Shown here piece after piece: positions 55,845 to 64,000 of a stretch of DNA of 64,000 bases. The stretch comes from Arcobacter sp. CECT 8983 (GTDB lineage Bacteria; Campylobacterota; Campylobacteria; Campylobacterales; Arcobacteraceae). The notes under the pieces are model-generated. The model ran no database searches and was not told the DNA's origin. It saw only the letters and a list, made by a program, of their open reading frames with translations. The translations under genes were made by a program, and so were the position numbers. The DNA lies in assembly GCF_004118855.1 (NCBI RefSeq), contig NZ_PDKF01000002.1, forward strand, positions 360,690 to 424,689, given 5' to 3'. Each line of letters begins with the position of its first letter. Position 1 is the first letter of the stretch.

Positions 55845-57013
55845 CAAAACTTTCTGCATCTTATAAGTGTGTAAACTCTATAGGAAACAGTTTAAATCTA
55901 CAAGAGATGATGGAAGAATTTTTAAGAACTTTTATCAAAGAAACGGGTGCTATAAGTGGCTCTTTTTTTGTCAATAGAAGTGTGAAGTCTTGTGAAGAGA
56001 TAGCTTCATTAGGAAAGAAAAACCTTTTTAGTATTGAAACAATTAAGAAAAAACTCAAAGAAGATACTCTTATTTTAGAGAAAATAGATAATGGCTTAAA
56101 ACTACTAGCATATAAGATAAAAAAAGGTTGTTTGATTTTTATTTATTCTTGCGAAAATGATTTTGATTTTATTACTTCTATTTTGGAAAGTCTAAAAAAC
56201 AAAATAGAGATTAATGTAGATTCATGTTTAAATGTTGAGAATTTAAAAGAACAAATAGAAGAAGCTACAAAAGAGAACTTAGAAAAAGAGAGACAACTTT
56301 TCGAACAATTAAAAATGTCTCAAATGGGTGAATTAATAGGAAATATAGCTCATCAATGGAGACAACCTTTAAATATTATCTCAACTGCAACAAGTGGAAT
56401 GCAAATAAAACAAGAGCTAGATATTCTTACGAATGAAGACTTTAAAGAGTACACAAAAAGTATTTTAGAAAACTCAAGTTACTTGTCTGGAACAATTGAT
56501 GAGTTTAGAGACTATATAAAAGATAGCAATAAAGAAAAAGAGATAATTATCCAAGACAGATTAAAAATGGCAACAGAGATGCTAAGGGCATCTTTTAGTT
56601 TAGAAAAGATTGATATTATAGAAGAGTATGTAGAAAATGAGAAGCTTCATTTTAGACTTGTACTTGGAGATTTATTACAAGTATTAATTACTATCTTTAA
56701 CAATGCAAAAGAAGCATTAATGGAAAAAGATAATTTAGAACAAAAATGGATAAAGTATAGTTTACAAAAGACAGAAGATCTTATAAAAATAACTATTGAA
56801 GACAATGCTGGCGGAGTAGATGAAAAAATAAAAGATAAAATTTTTAATCCATACTTTACCACAAAACATCAAGCAAGGGGAACTGGAATTGGGCTTTACT
56901 CTGCCTATGGTATAATTGTAAATAAACTAGATGGTAAATTGTATGTAAAAAATACTGAATATGGTGCAAAGTTTCATATAGAGTTACCATTGAATGTAAA
57001 CTATATTATATAA
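55835..57013 (+). CDS. Cytoplasmic sensor histidine kinase coupled to the FIST protein
   Basis: A 392-residue kinase without membrane segments. The N-terminal 150 residues look GAF-like (ETGAISGSFFVNRS, LLAYKIKKGCLIFIYS). A coiled coil leads to H173 in MGELIGNIAHQWRQPL, then NNAKEALM, DNAGGV and GTGIGLYS. The ATG at 55835 is inside the FIST gene and preceded by AGGTGG. No response regulator is adjacent. It is soluble, unlike the two other kinases of this H-box type. Confidence 0.87.
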   Translation: MSLTKLSASYKCVNSIGNSLNLQEMMEEFLRTFIKETGAISGSFFVNRSVKSCEEIASLGKKNLFSIETIKKKLKEDTLILEKIDNGLKLLAYKIKKGCLIFIYSCENDFDFITSILESLKNKIEINVDSCLNVENLKEQIEEATKENLEKERQLFEQLKMSQMGELIGNIAHQWRQPLNIISTATSGMQIKQELDILTNEDFKEYTKSILENSSYLSGTIDEFRDYIKDSNKEKEIIIQDRLKMATEMLRASFSLEKIDIIEEYVENEKLHFRLVLGDLLQVLITIFNNAKEALMEKDNLEQKWIKYSLQKTEDLIKITIEDNAGGVDEKIKDKIFNPYFTTKHQARGTGIGLYSAYGIIVNKLDGKLYVKNTEYGAKFHIELPLNVNYII

Positions 57014-57023
57014 AGGCAATCTT

Positions 57024-57794
57024 ATCTTACAAAATTCTGTAGAAACAATTGGTTGTTTTAATGCTATTTTAGATCCATACAATGGAATAACAATCAATAA
57101 AAAAAATCTTCCTAGCACAAAAGAAGAGTTTGAATTAAACCTTGATTTACTGGTAGATACCCTTAAAACAAAAAGAAATCTTATTTGGATATATATAGAT
57201 ATAAAATATTCCGAATATATCCCTATTGCTACACAAAGAGGATTTTTCTTTCACTCTTGTGATGAAGATTATATCTTAGTAGTAAAAAGACTAAAAAACA
57301 ATGCAATAGTTCCAACGCCAGCAAATCATACTTTAGGAGTAGGGGCAGTTGTAATAAATGAAAACAATGAATTACTTGTAATAAAAGAAAAAATATCAAC
57401 AGCAGGATATAAACTTCCAGGTGGTCACATAGACAATGCAGAGATGATTTCAACTGCTCTTGCAAGAGAAGTTTATGAAGAAACAGGGATAAGAGTAGAG
57501 TTTGAGTCTGTGGTTTCTTTAGGGCATTTTTATCCCCACCAATTTCATAAGTCAAATCTTTATGTACTGTGTTTAGCTAAACCTCTTACACATGAAATAA
57601 ATATCTTTGATACAGATGAGGTAATAGATGCAAAATGGGTAGATGTAAATGAGTATCTAAATGATGAAAAGGTATTACCTTACTCAAAAGCAATAGTAAA
57701 TGCCGCATTGAGAACTAAAGGTTTTAAGATAGATAATAAACCCCTTAGTCATATAAAAAAAGAAATGGAATTATTCTTTCCTTTAGAAAATTAA
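57024..57794 (+). CDS. Nudix hydrolase with NUDT6-like N-terminal domain, non-canonical start
   Basis: The open frame runs from 57000 to 57794 without any ATG, GTG or TTG before the first ATG at 57444, which cuts through the Nudix box. AAAGG at 57012-57016 stands seven bases before ATC at 57024, so ATC (or a lost ATG) is the likely start, giving 256 residues. The N-terminal part (LIWIYIDIKYSEYIPIATQR, GFFFHSCDEDYILVVKRL) matches the pre-Nudix domain of NUDT6/plant NUDT proteins. The Nudix box spans GGHIDNAEMISTALAREVYE plus ETGI. The substrate is unknown. Confidence 0.65.
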   Translation: MLQNSVETIGCFNAILDPYNGITINKKNLPSTKEEFELNLDLLVDTLKTKRNLIWIYIDIKYSEYIPIATQRGFFFHSCDEDYILVVKRLKNNAIVPTPANHTLGVGAVVINENNELLVIKEKISTAGYKLPGGHIDNAEMISTALAREVYEETGIRVEFESVVSLGHFYPHQFHKSNLYVLCLAKPLTHEINIFDTDEVIDAKWVDVNEYLNDEKVLPYSKAIVNAALRTKGFKIDNKPLSHIKKEMELFFPLEN

Positions 57795-57838
57795 AGTATA
57801 ATCCACAAAAAAATAAATTATTATAAAGGAAACTAAAA

Positions 57839-58222
57839 ATGAAAGAAATTATCTCAACACCAAATGCTCCATCAGCAATTGGACCATATAATCAAGGTAC
57901 ATCTTTTGGTGATTTAGTATTTATCTCTGGACAAATTCCATTAATTGCAGAGACTATGGAATTAGTTGAAGGTGGAATTCAAGAGCAAACTAAACAAGTA
58001 ATGGAAAACTTAAAAGCAGTATTAGATGAAGCAAACTCTTCTTTTGACAATGTACTTAAAACAACTTGTTATTTATCAGATATGGATAACTTTGTAGCTT
58101 TCAATGAAATCTATGCACAATATTTTAAAGCCGAAACAGCACCTGCAAGAGCTACAGTTGCAGTAAAAACTTTACCTAAAAATGTATTAGTTGAGGTAGA
58201 TGTAATAGCTCATAAAAACTAG
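57839..58222 (+). CDS. ridA: RidA family enamine/imine deaminase
   Basis: A 127-residue trimeric enzyme that hydrolyses reactive 2-aminoacrylate-type enamines. It shows APSAIGPYNQG, ISGQIPL, the substrate-binding R104 in APARATVAV and E119 in VLVEVDVIA, all expected for active RidA. AAAGGAA precedes the ATG. Confidence 0.92.
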   Translation: MKEIISTPNAPSAIGPYNQGTSFGDLVFISGQIPLIAETMELVEGGIQEQTKQVMENLKAVLDEANSSFDNVLKTTCYLSDMDNFVAFNEIYAQYFKAETAPARATVAVKTLPKNVLVEVDVIAHKN

Positions 58223-58243
58223 AAGATTTTCTTCTAGTTTTTT
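58214..58243. terminator. Bidirectional terminator between ridA and tex
   Basis: AAAAACTAGAAGA and TCTTCTAGTTTTT form a perfect 13-bp stem with a TTT loop spanning both stop codons. Confidence 0.75.
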
Positions 58244-60347
58244 AAACTTAAACTCACTCTTTGCTTCTTCAAATCAACACTTAAAACTTTTACTTTTTCT
58301 AGATTTTGATTAATACTTAAAACCTCACTTGGATGAGAGATTCTTTTATTTGATATTTGTGAGATATGAAGTAGGGCATCATTTTTTAATCCTACATCAA
58401 CAAAAGCTCCAAAGTCAGTTATGTTTCTAACTATTCCAGATAAAACAAATCCTTCTTTTAAATCTTCTATTGAAGCTACATCTTGGGCAAATTTTACTTG
58501 ATTGAAGTTTTCTCTGATATCAAACCCTGGTTTTTTAAGCTCTTCAATTATATCTTTTAGTTTTAGTAAAGAAGAGCCAAGTTCATTTGCTATAGTTTGT
58601 ATTTGTGAATCTTTGATATCTTCTATTTTATAGTTTTTTTGCAAGTTTTTTGTTACTTCATAATCTTCTGGGTGAATAGCTGTATTATCTAAAATAGATT
58701 TACCACCTTTTATTCGTAAGAAACCAACAGCTTGCTCATAAGCTTTTGCTCCGATTCCTTTTACTTTTAGAAGCTCTTCTTTTGAAGTAAACTTTCCTAT
58801 TTTTTCTCTGTGTTCTACAATATTTTGCGCTAGTTTTTCAGTAATGCCAGAAACAAAAGATAGTAGTTTATATGAAGCTGAGTTTAAATCAACTCCCACT
58901 TTATTTACTAAGTCAATTGTTGTGTTTTCTAGTTTTAGGGCTAACTCTTTTTGATTTACATCGTGTTGATATTGACCAATACCAAGTGATTTTGGGTCTA
59001 TTTTTACTAAAGCTGCCATTGGGTCACGAAGTCTAGCTGCGATTGAAATAGCACCTCTAATAGTTACATCAAGGTTTGGATACTCTTTTTGTGCGATTTT
59101 AGAAGCAGAATAAACACTTGCACCTATTTCACTAACAATTGCATAGTTTACATCAAGATTTTTTTCTTTGATTAAGTTTGCTATAAAATCAGCAGTTTCC
59201 CTTGAAGCAGTTCCATTTCCAATAGCTATTGCTGTGATATTATATTTTTCAATTAAAGCACAAACTACTTTAGAAGAGCTGACAAAGTCTTCTTTTGGTT
59301 TTGTAGGATAAATCACAGTAGAATCAAGGTATAAACCATCTTCATCTATAACAGCTAATTTACAACCAGTTTTATATCCAGGGTCAACTCCTAAAATAAC
59401 TTGGTTTACTAATGGAGCTGTTTGAAGTAGCTCTTTTAAGTTCTTTCCAAAAAGCTCGATTGCTTCAGAGCTAGCTTTTTCTTTTAAAGTTGTTAGAGCT
59501 TCTCTTTTTAAGCTAGGAAGTAAAAGTCTTTTTAGTCCATCTTTGTAGGCATCAAATACAATATCTTTTGAGCTATTTGCCCAAGAAGGAATTTTATATT
59601 TTTGAATATTGTCTAAAATATGCTTTTCATCAATATTAACTTTTATAGAAAGTTGCTTTTCATTTACTGCTCTTAATACTGCTAAAGTTCTATGGGATTT
59701 GATGTATTTGATTTTTTCTTCTTTTTCTATAAAGTTTGAATAAAGACCATCTTTTTGAAACTCTTTGCCTTCTTTTATCTCTATAGTCCCCCAGTTTGAT
59801 ATGAGTTTTCTTACTATCTCTTTTGATTTAAAATCATCAGCATATCTTTGAGCAATAATATCTTTTGCACCAGTTATAGCATCTTCAGTAGATGTAACTT
59901 CTTTATTTAAAAACTGTTTTGCTTTTTGTAAAACTTCTTCTTTTGTATATTTTAGACTTTGGATAATGTTTGCTAAAGGTTCTAAACCATTTTCAATAGC
60001 CTTACTTGTTCTTGAAGATTTTTTATCTTTAAAAGGCGTATATATATCTTCTACTGCTTGTAAAGTTGTTGCTTCACTTAACTGAGATAAAACTTTGTCA
60101 TTTAAAAAGTTTTCTCTTTTAAAATAGAGATTATCTCTTCTTTTCTTGCGAGTAATTTTTGAGAGTAAGAGTAAACTTCCTCAAAAGCTCTTAAGTTTTC
60201 ATCACTTGCATTATTTGTTAAATCTTTTCTATACCTTGCAATAAAAGGAATAGTACAACCTTCAGAAAGAAGATTGATTATGTTTTTTATAACAGAAGGT
60301 TGTAGTTGTGTTTTTTCTTGTAGTAAGTTTAATAAATCGTTAGTCAA
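58234..60347 (-). pseudogene. tex: Tex-family S1 RNA-binding protein, reading frame broken once
   Basis: Translated in two frames this is a complete Tex: N-terminal LTNDLLNLLQEKTQLQPSV, GCTIPFIARYRKDLT, the YqgF-like core ILGVDPGYKTGCKLAVID and IAIGNGTASRETADFI, HhH motifs (GVDLNSASYKLLSFVSG) and the C-terminal S1 domain ITDFGAFVDVG. The start is TTG at 60347 after AAGGA. The first frame stops at 60102; the rest continues in the -1 frame to 58234. The break lies between 60180 and 60102, where the minus strand reads TTTTAAAAGAGAAAACTTTT, including heptamer T-TTA-AAA. One extra base would give 704 residues, normal for Tex. No other damage is visible, so a sequence error or frameshifting is as likely as decay. 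Confidence 0.8.
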
Positions 60348-61074
60348 GTACAATTTCCTTAAAATCACTTCTTGTATTTTCAAGAGGTTTGTTATTTTGT
60401 GCTCGTACAGTATAAACAAAAGATATTTTTGCAGTATCTGTACTATTTTTACTTGCATGGTGAAGTGTTTTACAGTGGAATAATACAATATCACCTTTTT
60501 CTAAATTTTGATGAGTTCTTTTCTTTATGATTTTTTGGTTTTCTTCATTTTCATCAATAAAATTATCTACTTCATCAAAAGAATCTTTACCAAACTTTAT
60601 TTTATGTGTTCCTGGTATAAATTCTAAAAGCCCATTTTCTAAAAACTCATCTCCTAAACTTAACCAAACTGATACTAAGTCATCATTTTCAAAGTGCCAG
60701 TATCTTCTGTCTTGGTGCCAATAAGTTCTTGTACTTTCATGGGGAAGTTTTGTCATAATTGAGTTGTGGTGGGCTAATGTTAAAATAGGAGTATCATTTA
60801 AAACTTGTTTTAAAATAGGTCTTATCTCTTTATTTGTCATCCACTCTTGAAATACTTCTTCTCTATCATATACTTGTCTTAATCTTCTAACTGTAATTTT
60901 ATCTTCATCAAGGCTCATATACTCTTGTTCTGTTTCAATTGGAGCTTGTTTTTTTGTAAGGTGTTCTTTTGCTTTTTCTAAAATTTTATCGCATAATTTA
61001 TTGTCAGCAAAATTTTTTATTATTAAAAATCCATCACAGTTAAATTGCTCTAATTGTTCTTTTGATAATTCCAT
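60340..61074 (-). CDS. Phytanoyl-CoA dioxygenase family protein
   Basis: A 244-residue Fe(II)/2-oxoglutarate oxygenase. The facial triad is H120-x-D122 (YWHQDRRYW) with a distal histidine in KTLHHAS (205/206), and R224 in YTVR would bind 2-oxoglutarate; the mid-region FLENGLLEFIPGTHK is typical. The substrate is unknown. The 3' end overlaps the TTG start of tex by eight bases. Confidence 0.83.
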   Translation of the reverse strand: MELSKEQLEQFNCDGFLIIKNFADNKLCDKILEKAKEHLTKKQAPIETEQEYMSLDEDKITVRRLRQVYDREEVFQEWMTNKEIRPILKQVLNDTPILTLAHHNSIMTKLPHESTRTYWHQDRRYWHFENDDLVSVWLSLGDEFLENGLLEFIPGTHKIKFGKDSFDEVDNFIDENEENQKIIKKRTHQNLEKGDIVLFHCKTLHHASKNSTDTAKISFVYTVRAQNNKPLENTRSDFKEIVLD

Positions 61075-61260
61075 TGGTAGCTTTCTTATAAATTTTTCGT
61101 ATTATACATCAAAATCGATTTCTATTTTATTATTCAATAACTTTTATAGTTTCATTATAATTAAATCTTATGATTATATCATAATTATTTATTATCTATT
61201 AAGCCGTTAAATTTTATACTTAGTAACTCTAATATAGAGAAAAATTATCTAGGAGAAATG

Positions 61261-61686
61261 ATGAAAAAATTAGTTTTATTAGTAGGTATTTGTTTATCAT
61301 TACTTGTAACAAACTCTTTTGCAAGTGAAAAAAGAGGATTAAATGTTGTTTTAACTGCTTCAGATGCACAAACTCAACAAATGGCAATCGTATTATCTAT
61401 GATGACTTTAAAGCAAGGAAAAGAAGTAAATATGACTCTTTGTTCAAGTGCAGGAGATTTAGCTGTGAAGGGTATGGAAAGTGAAGTTTTAAAGCCAATG
61501 AATAAAAGTCCAAAAATGATGCTTCAAGCAATTATGCAAAAAGGAGCTAAAGTAGAAATTTGTCCTTTATATTTACCAAATGCTAAAAAAGATGAATCTG
61601 TATTAATAAAAGGAATTACTGTTGCAAAACCACCAAAAGTTGCAGCACAACTTTTAAATGATGATTTTACAACATTAAGTTATTAA
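61261..61686 (+). CDS. Secreted DsrE-like protein
   Basis: A 141-residue protein with a signal peptide (LVLLVGICLSLLVTNSFA). The rest resembles the DsrE/F fold: GLNVVLTASDAQTQQMAIVL, TLCSSAGDLAVKG, MLQAIMQKGAKVEICPLYLP. Two cysteines (in TLCSS and EICPLY) could be sulfur carriers, but the periplasmic location is unusual for DsrE and the role is unknown. AGGAG fits the second of two tandem ATGs (61261) better than the first (61258). Confidence 0.7.
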   Translation: MKKLVLLVGICLSLLVTNSFASEKRGLNVVLTASDAQTQQMAIVLSMMTLKQGKEVNMTLCSSAGDLAVKGMESEVLKPMNKSPKMMLQAIMQKGAKVEICPLYLPNAKKDESVLIKGITVAKPPKVAAQLLNDDFTTLSY

Positions 61687-61687
61687 T

Positions 61688-62557
61688 TTATGGGTGAACA
61701 GCCTTTAAGGCTTCACCTATTGATGTAATAGTTCTAACAGTAGTAACACCAGCTCTTTGTAAAGCTGCATACTTTTCATCTGCAGTTCCTTTACTTCCAT
61801 CAATAATTGCACCTGCATGTCCCATTCTTTTACCCTTTGGGGCTGTAACTCCTGCGATATAAGAAACAACAGGTTTTGTAATATTTGATTTAATAAACTC
61901 AGCAGCAGCTTCTTCTTTAGCTCCACCAATTTCACCAATCATTACAATTGCTTTAGTCTCTGGGTCATTTTCAAATCTTTGTAAGATATCAATAAAATCA
62001 CTTCCTGGAACTGCATCTCCTCCAATACCTACACAAGTACTTTGACCAAATCCTGCTTTTGTAGATTGATTAACTGCTTCATAAGTTAAAGTACCAGATC
62101 TTGATACAATTCCAACACTTCCTGGTTGATGAATTGCTTCAGGCATAATTCCCATTTTACATTGACCTGGAGTAATTATACCTGGACAGTTTGGACCAAT
62201 AAGAGTTGAACCATTTAAATCAACTGCTGCTTTCACATCAAGCATATCAATAGTTGGAATACCTTCTGTAATACAAACAATTATTTCAATACCATTTTCG
62301 CTTGCTTCAATAATTGCATCTTTACAAAATGGAGCAGGTACATAGATAATAGAAGCATTTGCTCCTGTTAATCTTTTTGCACACTCTACTGTGTTATAAA
62401 TTGGTAGGTCTAAGTGAGTTTGTCCACGTTTACCTGGAACTACACCACTAACTACTGTTGTTCCATATGCAATTGCACGTCCTGTATGGAAACTTGCTTG
62501 TGCACCTGTTAGACCTTGAACTAATACTTTTGTATTTTTATCAATTAAAATTGCCAT
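61688..62557 (-). CDS. sucD: Succinyl-CoA ligase alpha subunit
   Basis: Binds CoA and carries the phospho-histidine of the TCA-cycle step succinyl-CoA to succinate. The 289 residues show [45 protein letters not shown] and the histidine in GHAGAIIDG. The ATG shares one base with the sucC stop. Confidence 0.95.
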   Translation of the reverse strand: MAILIDKNTKVLVQGLTGAQASFHTGRAIAYGTTVVSGVVPGKRGQTHLDLPIYNTVECAKRLTGANASIIYVPAPFCKDAIIEASENGIEIIVCITEGIPTIDMLDVKAAVDLNGSTLIGPNCPGIITPGQCKMGIMPEAIHQPGSVGIVSRSGTLTYEAVNQSTKAGFGQSTCVGIGGDAVPGSDFIDILQRFENDPETKAIVMIGEIGGAKEEAAAEFIKSNITKPVVSYIAGVTAPKGKRMGHAGAIIDGSKGTADEKYAALQRAGVTTVRTITSIGEALKAVHP

Positions 62558-63726
62558 TAGTTCGCCCCTTGTGCTAATTCAATAATTTTTTGTGCAGCTT
62601 TATCTAAATCTGCTTCTTCATAGATTTTTAAATCAGAGTTTTCAATTAACTCTAATCCTTCTTTTGCATTTGTACCTTCAAGTCTAACTACAACAGGTAC
62701 ATTTATTTCCATTTTTTTTGCAGCAGCAATAATACCAGCAGCAATGATGTCACATCTAACAATACCACCAAAGATATTTACTAAGATACCATCTACTTTT
62801 TCATCTGAAAGAATTATTTCAAAGGCTTCAATAACTCTTTGTTCATTTACACTTCCACCTACATCTAAAAAGTTTGCAGGTTCACCACCATGAGTTTTAA
62901 TTAAATCCATAGTTGCCATAGCTAAACCAGCACCATTTACCATACAACCAATATTTCCATCTAAGCTTACATAGTTTAGGTCTAGTTTTTCTGCTTTTAA
63001 TTCCCTTGCATCTTCTTGAGATTCATCTCTGATTTCATTCATTTTAGGCTGCCTATATAAAGCTGAGTTATCAACTTGAATCTTTCCATCAAGACATACT
63101 AAGTAACCTTGTTTTGTAACAACTAAAGGATTTACTTCTACAAGTGATAAGTCTTTTTCAATAAACATTTTATACATTTTTTGCATTAAATCAATCATTT
63201 GTGCAGAAAGAGTTTTATCTAGTTTTAAGTCATCACAAATTTGTCTACATTGTGCAGGCATAATTCCAACAACTGGATTAATAGGATTTCTTAAGATTTT
63301 TTCTGGAAATTTTTCTGCTACTTCTTCAATTTCCATACCACCTTCACTTGAAGTGATAATCATAATTCTCTGACTTGTTCTATCCACAGCAAAGGCTAAA
63401 TAAATTTCATCTACAACATCGCAAGGTTCTTCTACAAAAATAGAGTTTACTGGTTGACCTTCTTTTGTTGTTTGGTGAGTTACAAGCCTACTTCCTAGTA
63501 ATCTTCTAACTTCTTCATTTGCTTGAGTTTTTGATTCAGCTACAACAACTCCACCAGCTTTTCCTCTTCCTCCTGCATGAACTTGAGCTTTTATTACCCA
63601 TCTGTCTTCACCAATTGTTCTTAAAATATCATCTAGTTGTGAGGGGTGAGTAAGTAGTTTACCTTTTGTAGTTGGAATATCATATTTTCTATATAGGTTT
63701 TTTGCTTGATATTCGTGTAAATTCAT
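62557..63726 (-). CDS. sucC: Succinyl-CoA ligase beta subunit
   Basis: ATP-grasp subunit that binds nucleotide and succinate. The 389 residues begin [15 protein letters not shown] and include [23 protein letters not shown] and [11 protein letters not shown]. It is co-transcribed with sucD on the minus strand. Confidence 0.95.
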   Translation of the reverse strand: MNLHEYQAKNLYRKYDIPTTKGKLLTHPSQLDDILRTIGEDRWVIKAQVHAGGRGKAGGVVVAESKTQANEEVRRLLGSRLVTHQTTKEGQPVNSIFVEEPCDVVDEIYLAFAVDRTSQRIMIITSSEGGMEIEEVAEKFPEKILRNPINPVVGIMPAQCRQICDDLKLDKTLSAQMIDLMQKMYKMFIEKDLSLVEVNPLVVTKQGYLVCLDGKIQVDNSALYRQPKMNEIRDESQEDARELKAEKLDLNYVSLDGNIGCMVNGAGLAMATMDLIKTHGGEPANFLDVGGSVNEQRVIEAFEIILSDEKVDGILVNIFGGIVRCDIIAAGIIAAAKKMEINVPVVVRLEGTNAKEGLELIENSDLKIYEEADLDKAAQKIIELAQGAN

Positions 63727-63826
63727 AGTTTGCCTTATTTATGAAAATGGATTTTTGAATGGAAACTTATACCAAAATAATCATATAAATGGGCTTAATA
63801 GATTTAAAAGAGAGGATTTTAAAATG

Positions 63827-63856
63827 TTATAGAAAGAGTATAAACTCTTTCTATAA
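63827..63856 (-). terminator. Terminator after the aldehyde dehydrogenase gene
   Basis: TTATAGAAAGAGT and ACTCTTTCTATAA form a perfect 13-bp stem with a 4-base loop, just past the dehydrogenase stop. It separates that gene from sucC. Confidence 0.65.
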
Positions 63857-63862
63857 AATGAA

Positions 63863-64000
63863 TTATAAAACAGGAGATTTAATAACCATCATTTTTTGGT
63901 TTTGCATTTCATTCATAGAATCAGGGATACCACCTAATCCAAGACCAGAAGTTTTAGCACCACCAAATGGCATCCAGTCAACTCTAAATGCAGTATGATC
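63863..64000 (-). CDS. Aldehyde dehydrogenase, C-terminal 45 residues (partial)
   Basis: The minus strand reads in from the right edge as DHTAFRVDWMPFGGAKTSGL, continues GLGGIPDSMNEMQNQKMMVI and ends KSPVL with a stop at 63863-63865. The W-M-P-F-G-G-x-K-x-S-G-x-G motif is the C-terminal signature of NAD(P)-dependent aldehyde dehydrogenases; the M-x-E-M-x-x-x-K-M-M-V-I-K ending resembles the glyceraldehyde/lactaldehyde type. The 5' end is outside the window. Confidence 0.88.
   Translation of the reverse strand, partial: DHTAFRVDWMPFGGAKTSGLGLGGIPDSMNEMQNQKMMVIKSPVL

Noticed and set aside
57229..57555. Minus-strand frame of 108 codons rich in leucine
   Set aside because: It is antisense to the clear Nudix coding sequence and has low-complexity composition.
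57444..57794. Nudix gene starting at the first ATG
   Set aside because: This would remove the first half of the Nudix box and the conserved N-terminal domain, which are in the same open frame from 57000.
60102..60494. A separate 130-residue protein upstream of tex
   Set aside because: Only the last 82 residues are meaningful, and they are the Tex N-terminus starting at TTG 60347; the upstream part overlaps the end of the PhyH gene in another frame.
63789..63998. Plus-strand frame of 69 codons at the right edge
   Set aside because: The opposite strand encodes the conserved aldehyde dehydrogenase C-terminus over most of this stretch, followed by its terminator.
1..64000. tRNA, rRNA, CRISPR arrays, insertion sequences
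   Set aside because: No cloverleaf-like GC-rich segment, no regularly spaced repeats and no transposase-like protein were seen on either strand.

Overview
The window is an AT-rich bacterial chromosome segment (roughly 30% GC by eye, not computed). It is densely coding, with short intergenic gaps and frequent TTG starts. The gene content points to the Campylobacterota, most likely the Arcobacter group: a Cj0069-family protein, several orphan histidine kinases with an AHQWRQPL phospho-acceptor box, a short class IV aminotransferase, split aconitase-type methylcitrate genes (acnD/prpF) and marine-type solute transporters. I saw no rRNA, tRNA, CRISPR array, insertion sequence or prophage.

Layout. 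1-8.4 kb: pyruvate kinase, a dCache sensor kinase, a TolC-like protein overlapping argD, and a haem-binding fatty acid cis/trans isomerase. 8.4-16.3 kb: pyrB-pabB, a Cj0069-family ATP-grasp protein, an isochorismatase-like hydrolase with an orphan response regulator, a PabC-like enzyme, a LapG-like protease, an SspB-like protein and azlCD. 16.3-19.7 kb (minus strand): ndk-yceD-rpmF-plsX-fabH plus a ferredoxin. 20-24.7 kb: peroxiredoxin, rho and metNIQ. 24.7-30.4 kb: a 31-residue membrane protein behind a palindrome, a UDG-like glycosylase, murI, dnaX (coding continues in another frame past its stop), a Dsb-like protein and hemC. 31.1-34.3 kb: a LuxP/LuxQ-like autoinducer-2 receptor pair. 34.3-44 kb: NnrS, the 2-methylcitrate cycle (prpB-prpC-acnD-prpF) with a divergent HTH regulator, a LysE exporter and a TetR regulator. 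44-47 kb: a strong TetR-type promoter with no gene behind it, then an HNH/AAA ATPase pair resembling the Septu anti-phage system. 47-57 kb: thyA-folA, a sodium symporter, a glycosyltransferase, an amino-acid ABC importer with MarC and LysE proteins, and a FIST protein with a kinase. 57-64 kb: a Nudix hydrolase without a canonical start, ridA, tex (one frame break), a PhyH oxygenase, a DsrE-like secreted protein, sucCD and the end of an aldehyde dehydrogenase.

How the genes work together. Propionyl-CoA is handled by the methylcitrate cycle, whose products feed the TCA cycle beside sucCD. Folate and dTMP supply are represented by pabB, a pabC-like gene, thyA and folA. Sensing is unusually rich: three kinases with the same H-box and no adjacent partner regulator, one of them joined to LuxP.

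Most notable: (1) a LuxP homologue that keeps, by my residue-by-residue reading, every autoinducer-2 contact I recall from Vibrio LuxP, next to a kinase with a LuxQ-like periplasmic domain but no receiver; (2) frame breaks in dnaX and tex, each confined to a short window containing a plausible slippery site; (3) a Septu-like module lying directly after an orphan TetR-controlled promoter, suggesting loss of the original target gene; (4) an SspB-like candidate ClpXP adaptor; (5) a tiny membrane protein under its own palindromic operator.
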